From an uncultured Bacilli bacterium (GTDB taxonomy: Bacteria; Bacillota_I; Bacilli_A; RF39; UBA660), in the NCBI GenBank assembly GCA_934095805.1, contig CAKOKV010000013.1, forward strand, positions 1-12,684: a DNA stretch of 12,684 bases, written 5' to 3'. Each line of letters opens with the position of its first letter. Position 1 is the first letter of the stretch. This document shows positions 7,892 to 12,684 of the stretch, in pieces. Both the position numbers and the translations under genes were made by a program. The notes below the pieces were generated by a model. That model did not search any database. It saw nothing but the letters and a program-made list of their open reading frames with translations, and was not told where the DNA came from.

Positions 7892-7920
7892 ATTTTAACA
7901 TAAAATAATTTATATTTCAA
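7892..7920 (-). promoter_or_regulatory. Promoter of the thioredoxin-like gene
   Basis: TTGAAA (7915-7920) and an extended -10 TGTTAAAAT (TAAAAT at 7892-7897) are 17 bases apart on the minus strand. Transcription would start near 7885, downstream of the ATG at 7901 and upstream of the one at 7865, which decides the start of the gene. Confidence 0.75.
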
Positions 7921-7987
7921 ATGCTTTACATAAATTTTAACATATTAATATAAAGTATGATTTTAGTATTATATTTATTAAATAATA

Positions 7988-8016
7988 TAGAAAAAAATAT
8001 ACTTTTATATTATAAT
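7988..8016 (+). promoter_or_regulatory. Promoter of the HD-domain gene
   Basis: A perfect TATAAT (8011-8016) follows TAGAAA (7988-7993, four of six matches to TTGACA) with a 17-base spacer. The GAGG ribosome binding site is a few bases beyond the expected start. The 60 or so bases between this promoter and the divergent one at 7892-7920 are plain AT-rich DNA with no further signal that I see. Confidence 0.7.
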
Positions 8017-8035
8017 CTTAAATGAGGTTTTATTT

Positions 8036-8605
8036 ATGCATACAGATTTTAATAAAGAAATAAGTTATATAAAAAATGAAAGAATAAGAAATAGTTTGAT
8101 AACAATATTAGATTTATTACCAGAATATTTCTATCAAATACCAGCATCATCTACTGGTAAATATCATCCTGAATTTACTCTTGGTGAAAAAGGTTTAGTA
8201 AGACATACAAAAGCAGCTGTTAGAATTGCTTATGAGTTATTACAAGACTCATCTGTAAATAATTTTACAGACGATGAAAAGGATTTACTACTATTTGCAT
8301 TAACTGTACATGACGGTCTTAAAAACGGTAGAGAACATGGAAAATATACTGCATTTGATCATCCACTTTTAATAAGTAAATTCTTAAGAGAAAATAAAGA
8401 TAAACTAGAACTAACAGATAAAGAATTAGATTTAGTTTGTTCAGCAGTTGAAACACATATGGGACCATGGACAACAGATTATAATGGAAATGAAATATTA
8501 CAAAAACCAAAAACAAAATACCAATGCTTTGTACATATGGCAGACTATTTAGCTAGTAGAAAGTTTTTAAATATTAAGTTTGAAAATAATGATATTGTAG
8601 ATTAA
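8036..8605 (+). CDS. HD-domain phosphohydrolase-like protein
   Basis: This 189-residue soluble protein carries the metal-binding pattern of the HD superfamily: His57 (VRHTKAA), His92-Asp93 (VHDGLKNG), His109 (FDHPLL), His141 (ETHMGPW) and Asp170 (HMADYLASR). HD proteins hydrolyse phosphate esters, often of nucleotides. With five or more candidate ligands and HDGxKxG, a metal-dependent phosphohydrolase is likely, but the substrate cannot be read from sequence. There is no signal peptide or membrane helix, so it is cytoplasmic. The ATG is preceded by GAGG about nine bases upstream and a promoter with a perfect TATAAT. It is a single-gene transcript ending in a strong palindromic terminator, and it is divergent from the surface locus, so a functional link to it is not evident. 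Confidence 0.88.
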   Translation: MHTDFNKEISYIKNERIRNSLITILDLLPEYFYQIPASSTGKYHPEFTLGEKGLVRHTKAAVRIAYELLQDSSVNNFTDDEKDLLLFALTVHDGLKNGREHGKYTAFDHPLLISKFLRENKDKLELTDKELDLVCSAVETHMGPWTTDYNGNEILQKPKTKYQCFVHMADYLASRKFLNIKFENNDIVD

Positions 8606-8637
8606 AAGGAAGTGATTTTAAAATCACTTCCTTTTTT
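8604..8637. terminator. Bidirectional palindromic terminator
   Basis: A perfect 32-base palindrome (8604-8635) centred on TTTTAAAA, with GGAAGTGA arms and T-runs on both strands. It begins inside the stop codon of the HD gene and ends against the stop of the convergent 55-residue gene, so it serves both. Confidence 0.92.
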
Positions 8638-8803
8638 AATAATAAATTTCTTCTTTCTTATTAATATTTATCTTTTTAAACAATTCATTATATTCATTTA
8701 CTTCTTGAGCTTTTTTTATAGAACAATAATTACTAATAAGTTTTTTACATATACCTTTATCTTTTTTTAATTCTTGTATTTTTTCTTTAATCTTACTATT
8801 CAT
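8636..8803 (-). CDS. Small 55-residue basic protein, coupled to the 865-residue gene
   Basis: A short frame begins MNSKIKEKIQELKKDK and ends KKEEIYY. An AGGTGG site (8810-8815), six bases before the ATG, lies inside the last codons of the upstream 865-residue gene, whose stop is only three bases from this start. The close spacing and strong site argue for real, coupled translation. The TAA at 8636-8638 falls just before the shared terminator palindrome. The protein is Lys/Glu-rich and mostly helical in appearance, with two cysteines (19, 27), and it lacks a signal peptide or membrane helix. The family is not recognised; it may work with its large neighbour. Confidence 0.75.
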   Translation of the reverse strand: MNSKIKEKIQELKKDKGICKKLISNYCSIKKAQEVNEYNELFKKININKKEEIYY

Positions 8804-8806
8804 AAT

Positions 8807-11404
8807 TTACCACCTACCCTCAACATAAACAACTTTTAAATTATTAGTTTTAGCAATATTGATTATATCATCAGTAAGTTTACCTACTACTACAATGAAC
8901 TCAGCTTTCATATTAACTTTATTTTTATTATCTTTATTAACCTTAATACAAGTTCCATTCTTAGAATCACTTAATCTTATACTATATTCATCACTTAATT
9001 TATTATAACAATAACAATTTAATGATAATAACGAAACATTAACATACTTATAATTAATACCATCATCACTCTCTGAACATAATACTTTAAAGTCTTGACC
9101 TACTACTGTATAAATATCAACACCATTCTTATTTTCATATTTAACCATATCAGGACTATCTTTATAAAGATCAATAATATCATCAATACCAACTAAATTA
9201 TTATTAATAATATTTCTCATATATTTTTTAATTTTATTAAAGAAATTAATACTAAACATAACATTTCTCTTATATTTATCATTCATTAAATTATTAATAT
9301 ATTCAAATACTATATCAATAGATAACTTATCAAACATAACATTTAATAATGATAAAAATAATACTTCTTCTTCACTAAATACTTTTGAACCATCTATTTC
9401 AAAAGATTCAATTGAATCTATATCAAATGTATCAATAATTTGTTTTATAGTTGATACCTCAAGAAAACCATGATTACCTTGAATATCATATGATTTATTA
9501 AATAAATAACTACATAATAAATTAGAATAAATACTTATATCACTATCTTTAAGCATAGATAGTTCACTAACAAATTTCTTAATTAAAGTTAATTCATAAC
9601 TTGGTAATTGACCTCTTCTAGTAATATTATTAAAGTTACCAAATGAAGATAAAACATCAACCAAAGCAGTTATTTCCTCATCACTTAAATCACAATCAAC
9701 AACATCACTTAATAACTCTTTATAATAAGTAAAGTTTTCAACTGCTCTAAATAATGATTCCTTAGATTCACCATATATATCAAATATAATTTCTAAATAA
9801 AACTTAAATAATTTTAAACTACTCTCATTCTTTACAATAAATAATAAAGTACTAAAATTAGTAAAATTATAACTATTAAAATCACTCAGTAAATTAAATG
9901 GTATAAAAGATAATCTATCATCAAATATCTCAAGTGAAAATGTATCATATAATGATTTATTCAAATTAACAGTTCTCTTATATGCATTAGTTAATATTTC
10001 ATTTAATAATTTACTAGTAACTTTCCTTGTTCTATCATTTTCTTTACCCTTATAAAACATTGACATACCAATAAATAAACTAACTTTATCAAAAGAATTA
10101 TTTAACATTATTTTCTTATTAAATAATATTTTAAATAAATCAAAAACAGCATTATAATCCTTAGTAAAATCATAAGAATTTATATTACTTAAATATTCAT
10201 CAAATATTTTATTTATAACCTTATAATATTTATTATATATTTCTTCATCATCATAATAAGCTTTAAATAAATTTAAACATCTAAAATCACAATCAATAAC
10301 TATCTTTTCTTTATCTCTACTACTAGTATTATCATTATATACTGGAGCTATATAAGGTAAAACATAATTAACATCAATATTTATTAATGGTATCATTTGA
10401 TCAATACTAAGACTTTGAATAGATTTAATAAGTCTCTTAGTATATTGATAAGTTATATCATTACTTTTAGGATCAAATCTAAATAATTTACCTTTAGCAT
10501 TAAATAATCCTTTATCAATCATAATATTAACTATATCTTTAACAGATTTACTTTCTATATCAGATATAACTTCATATATAATTTCTATACTTTTATCTTC
10601 TTCTCTTTTAAAAGATGAAATATTAATATATTTTAATAAATCAATATCATATTTTAATAGTTCAACAACAGTTTGACTACTTATATAATTTATCATATAT
10701 GGATATCTACTTATATATTCACATTTTATATCAATAGAAGCATCATTTAATAAAGAATTATCTTCTTTAATCTTTTTTATTTCTTCATCAATATATTTCT
10801 TTTTAGCATCTCCATTTATATACATTATATAATCTTTATTAAGTGAATATTTATCTTGTACATCTTGAGGAGCATATTTAATCAATGAAGCTTCAGCTTT
10901 AACAATATATTCCCACTGTCTACTAGTAAATTTACTAGATACTTCTTTAATTAATTCTTCTGTTTCTTTAGGATTAGATTTAAATAATATCGCTATAACT
11001 GTTCTTAAATCATCCATATATAATTTTAAAATATCTTCTTTTTGTTGAAAATATATTTTTAAATAACTATTATATTCTTCTTCATCCATATTCATAGAAG
11101 TAGCATTCATGAAAAATTTATTATCTTTCATCCAATCAGAAACAAGAGACTGTCTTGCTTCGACACTACCACTTCTAAACATAGAAAGATTACTATTAAT
11201 TCTCGATTTTTGAAAATCAACAGGTAAAATTCTTATTAAAGATGGATATTTAAAAAATAAGAAACTAAGTACAATTTCATTATTGGTAAATTCTTTGTTA
11301 TCTAAATAAGCTTGTTCAACTTCTTTATCACTCTTTCCTTCTAAGCTTTTTACAAATGCATTAGCTCTTTTTTGAAGTTGTCTCATTTTCATTTCTTTAA
11401 ACAT
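8807..11404 (-). CDS. Large cytoplasmic protein of unknown function with helical repeats
   Basis: This 865-residue protein lacks a signal peptide and convincing membrane helices, so it is probably cytoplasmic. Most of it appears alpha-helical and rich in Asp, Lys, Ile and Asn. Similar short segments recur: FKYPSLIRILP (51-61), ASLIKYAPQDVQ (172-183) and SRYPYMINYIS (232-242). They recall DUF4116-like helical repeats, though only loosely. The last 100 or so residues look like a separate alpha/beta domain: GVDIYTVVGQDFKVL (761-775), a cysteine-containing middle (NCYCY), then KAEFIVVVG and a helix followed by LKVVYVEG at the end. I do not recognise this as a named catalytic family and see no catalytic motif. 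Upstream are GAGG (nine bases before the ATG) and an extended -10 promoter at 11431. It is followed after three bases by the 55-residue gene, and it is divergent from the membrane-protein pair at 11514-12505. Confidence 0.85.
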   Translation of the reverse strand: MFKEMKMRQLQKRANAFVKSLEGKSDKEVEQAYLDNKEFTNNEIVLSFLFFKYPSLIRILPVDFQKSRINSNLSMFRSGSVEARQSLVSDWMKDNKFFMNATSMNMDEEEYNSYLKIYFQQKEDILKLYMDDLRTVIAILFKSNPKETEELIKEVSSKFTSRQWEYIVKAEASLIKYAPQDVQDKYSLNKDYIMYINGDAKKKYIDEEIKKIKEDNSLLNDASIDIKCEYISRYPYMINYISSQTVVELLKYDIDLLKYINISSFKREEDKSIEIIYEVISDIESKSVKDIVNIMIDKGLFNAKGKLFRFDPKSNDITYQYTKRLIKSIQSLSIDQMIPLINIDVNYVLPYIAPVYNDNTSSRDKEKIVIDCDFRCLNLFKAYYDDEEIYNKYYKVINKIFDEYLSNINSYDFTKDYNAVFDLFKILFNKKIMLNNSFDKVSLFIGMSMFYKGKENDRTRKVTSKLLNEILTNAYKRTVNLNKSLYDTFSLEIFDDRLSFIPFNLLSDFNSYNFTNFSTLLFIVKNESSLKLFKFYLEIIFDIYGESKESLFRAVENFTYYKELLSDVVDCDLSDEEITALVDVLSSFGNFNNITRRGQLPSYELTLIKKFVSELSMLKDSDISIYSNLLCSYLFNKSYDIQGNHGFLEVSTIKQIIDTFDIDSIESFEIDGSKVFSEEEVLFLSLLNVMFDKLSIDIVFEYINNLMNDKYKRNVMFSINFFNKIKKYMRNIINNNLVGIDDIIDLYKDSPDMVKYENKNGVDIYTVVGQDFKVLCSESDDGINYKYVNVSLLSLNCYCYNKLSDEYSIRLSDSKNGTCIKVNKDNKNKVNMKAEFIVVVGKLTDDIINIAKTNNLKVVYVEGRW

Positions 11405-11430
11405 ATCCCTAACCTCTTTATTCTAAAAAG

Positions 11431-11459
11431 ATTATATCATATATTTTATAGACTTTACA
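11431..11459 (-). promoter_or_regulatory. Promoter of the 865-residue gene
   Basis: A perfect extended -10 (TGATATAAT, with TATAAT at 11431-11436) lies 17 bases from a weak -35, TGTAAA (11454-11459). The weak -35 with a strong extended -10 fits either modest expression or activator dependence. Confidence 0.65.
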
Positions 11460-11467
11460 TAGTAACA

Positions 11468-11496
11468 TTGACTTTTTAATAAAATATTTATATATT
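11468..11496 (+). promoter_or_regulatory. Promoter of the membrane-protein/DUF1292-like pair
   Basis: TTGACT (11468-11473) and TATATT (11491-11496) are 17 bases apart. The expected start near 11503 leaves a leader of only about ten bases that holds little besides the GAGGTGG ribosome binding site. Confidence 0.65.
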
Positions 11497-11513
11497 TATT
11501 ATAGAGGTGGAAC

Positions 11514-12272
11514 ATGGAAAATAGCAAATTCAGAGCTACTCAAGAAGACATAGATATGAGTGCAATTAATACAATGTTTAACAGAAGAGATACACAAAGA
11601 GTTGTCGAAAATTATGAAGCAAGTATGCGCACTAGCAACAATAATAGAAGAAGACCTAGAAGAAGAGTTACAAATGCTAAAAAGTTTTTAACAGCAATAG
11701 CTGCTTTAGCAATGGCTGGTGGTATAACAATCGGAGCATTCGTAAATCAAACAATAAATGATATGCCAAAAGGTTCTTTAAATAGTATTAGTGGTCAAAT
11801 TGGAGAAATAGTTTTTGTAAAAGGTGATGATTTTATAGAGGGACTTGATAGAACTGATGTAAGTATATTATCACAAAACACAAAAAGAAATGCAATTGAC
11901 TATTATTATAATCACGAAGGTATAGCAAAAGACTTATTAAAATTAGATGATGAATTACTTGATATAGGATTCTGCTCTGTATGTGAAAATATGGCTGAAA
12001 ATAAATATAATAAAGTTGGTCCAAATAAAGAAACAAATGTTGATTTAGTAATAGAAAATATTAAGAGATTAGCACCCGAAGGAAGTTATGCTGAAGAATC
12101 ATTCGGAGATGTTGATAATCTTGATGAATGGTTACTTAAAAATCATTTCGTAGATAAAGAAGGAAAACCAAGCTTAAGAGATGCAATTGATTTCTACTCT
12201 CTTAGAGTTAATGATTATATTCCAATAATTGAAGCTGAAAAACAAGCGAAAGAAGGTGCAAAACTACAATGA
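11514..12272 (+). CDS. Single-pass membrane protein with Arg-rich juxtamembrane patch
   Basis: This 252-residue protein has a hydrophilic N-terminus of about 57 residues with a strongly basic patch (RRRPRRR at 45-51, KK at 56-57), a single membrane helix (about 58-79) and an acidic, mainly helical C-terminal domain. The positive-inside rule places the N-terminus in the cytoplasm and residues 80-252 outside. The outer part holds a CxxC (Cys154-Ser-Val-Cys157), which could form a disulfide or bind metal; no other cysteine is present. No family is recognised. The start is supported by GAGGTGG directly upstream and a TTGACT-17-TATATT promoter that would give a very short leader. It ends in an ATGA overlap with the small DUF1292-like gene, so the two are co-translated. 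Confidence 0.87.
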   Translation: MENSKFRATQEDIDMSAINTMFNRRDTQRVVENYEASMRTSNNNRRRPRRRVTNAKKFLTAIAALAMAGGITIGAFVNQTINDMPKGSLNSISGQIGEIVFVKGDDFIEGLDRTDVSILSQNTKRNAIDYYYNHEGIAKDLLKLDDELLDIGFCSVCENMAENKYNKVGPNKETNVDLVIENIKRLAPEGSYAEESFGDVDNLDEWLLKNHFVDKEGKPSLRDAIDFYSLRVNDYIPIIEAEKQAKEGAKLQ

Positions 12273-12505
12273 TAGTAAACACAGTAGAAATAGATGGTAA
12301 AGAATATGATGAATTAGATGTTATTACAATTAATGACACTAAATATGCATATCTATCAAGCATAAATGATGAACTAGATATATTAATACAAAGAATAGTA
12401 ACAAAAAATGATGAAGAATATTATGAAGCATTAGATTCAAAAGAAGAATTTGAAAATGCTCTTAAAGAATTCTATAAAAAACATAAAGATATAATTAAAA
12501 ACTAA
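12269..12505 (+). CDS. Small DUF1292-like protein
   Basis: This 78-residue cytoplasmic protein begins VEIDGKEYDELDVITINDTKYAYL and later has ILIQRIV and a final EEFENALKEFYKKH. The order (a short strand pair, K-Y-A-Y-L, an I-x-x-x-I-x-R strand, then D-x-x-EEF-x-x-x-L-x-x-F) resembles DUF1292 (YrzB-like) proteins of Bacilli, whose biochemical role is unknown. The call rests on visual similarity only. Its ATG overlaps the TGA of the upstream membrane-protein gene (ATGA), and it is followed five bases after the stop by a perfect ten-pair hairpin. Confidence 0.8.
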   Translation: MIVNTVEIDGKEYDELDVITINDTKYAYLSSINDELDILIQRIVTKNDEEYYEALDSKEEFENALKEFYKKHKDIIKN

Positions 12506-12507
12506 AC

Positions 12508-12541
12508 AAAAAAATCTTTCTTAATTGAAAGATTTTATTTT
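12508..12541. terminator. Terminator after the DUF1292-like gene, probably bidirectional
   Basis: A perfect ten-pair stem (AAAATCTTTC, arms 12511-12520 and 12527-12536) with loop TTAATT. The plus strand has ATTTT after the stem; the minus strand has an even longer U-run. Confidence 0.85.
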
Positions 12542-12574
12542 GCTTAAATATAACTAATTAAACTAACAAAATAT

Positions 12575-12604
12575 AAAAGACAAGCTATTTGTTAATAACT
12601 TGTC
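12575..12604 (-). terminator. Terminator of the partial right-edge gene
   Basis: A ten-pair stem with one G-U pair (GACAAGTTAT with ATAGCTTGTC on the minus strand), a six-base loop and TTTT. It lies 14 bases past the TAA of the partial gene. Confidence 0.75.
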
Positions 12605-12618
12605 AATATACAATTAAT

Positions 12619-12684
12619 TTACTTTTTAGATAAATATTTATGATTAGCAGCAATACTCTTAATACCAATTCCATACTTAAATGC
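12619..12684 (-). CDS. C-terminal end of a gene entering from the right edge
   Basis: A minus-strand frame is open from the window edge to the TAA at 12619-12621. It encodes 21 residues ending GIGIKSIAANHKYLSKK. A terminator hairpin (12575-12604) follows at the proper distance, which supports a real gene end. Too little is present to name the product. Confidence 0.5.
   Translation of the reverse strand, partial: AFKYGIGIKSIAANHKYLSKK

Noticed and set aside
7866..8035. Possible riboswitch or small RNA in the largest intergenic region
   Set aside because: Apart from two divergent promoters I find only AT-rich DNA, with no stable hairpins or conserved riboswitch core.
8319..8516. Minus-strand frame inside the HD-domain gene
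   Set aside because: It is antisense to a gene with clear catalytic motifs and looks like a composition artefact.
11833..12036. Minus-strand frame inside the 252-residue membrane-protein gene
   Set aside because: Antisense, rich in Tyr/Leu/His as expected from the reverse strand of AT-rich coding DNA, with no supporting signals.
12600..12608. TTGACA-like -35 on the minus strand
   Set aside because: It is part of the terminator stem at 12579-12604, no -10 follows at 16-18 bases and no gene follows.

Overview
The window is very AT-rich and uses the standard bacterial code: TGA serves as a stop (the genes ending at 3052 and 12272), while Trp is encoded by TGG. Nearly every gene has a strong AGGTGG/GGAGG-type ribosome binding site, canonical sigma-A-type promoters and a tight hairpin terminator. 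Together with a class B sortase and a type IV pilin-like protein, this points to a low-GC, walled, Gram-positive bacterium of the Bacilli/Bacillota, probably an uncultured gut lineage. The lineage is inference. There are no rRNA, tRNA, CRISPR or insertion-sequence features.

Region A (1-7901, all on the minus strand) is a cell-surface locus made of four short transcription units read right to left: (i) a membrane-anchored thioredoxin-fold-like protein without CxxC; (ii) a type IV pilin-like N-terminus fused to a DUF6273-type C-terminal domain; (iii) a class B sortase with a cytoplasmic N-terminal extension of about 270 residues, overlapping a secreted four-cysteine protein with a C-terminal membrane anchor; (iv) a second, paralogous four-cysteine protein overlapping by ATGA a very large cysteine-rich secreted protein (at least 1018 residues) that runs off the left edge. 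Units i-iii each end in a terminator that reaches into the stop codon, and each unit has its own recognisable promoter. The working model (inference) is a secreted, disulfide-rich adhesin-like protein whose small paralogous partners, sortase and pilin-like protein act together at the envelope.

Region B (7866-8638) holds a divergent promoter region and a plus-strand HD-domain phosphohydrolase-like gene that ends in a perfect 32-bp palindromic terminator shared with the convergent genes on its right.

Region C (8636-12536) contains two divergent pairs around a compact promoter region at 11405-11513. To the left are an unrecognised 865-residue soluble protein and a coupled 55-residue protein. 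To the right are a single-pass membrane protein with an Arg-rich juxtamembrane patch and a small DUF1292-like protein, overlapping by ATGA. The right edge (12575-12684) carries a terminator and the last 21 codons of another minus-strand gene.

No stretch longer than 300 bases lacks a gene. The largest intergenic region, 7866-8035, holds two divergent promoters and otherwise only featureless AT-rich DNA.
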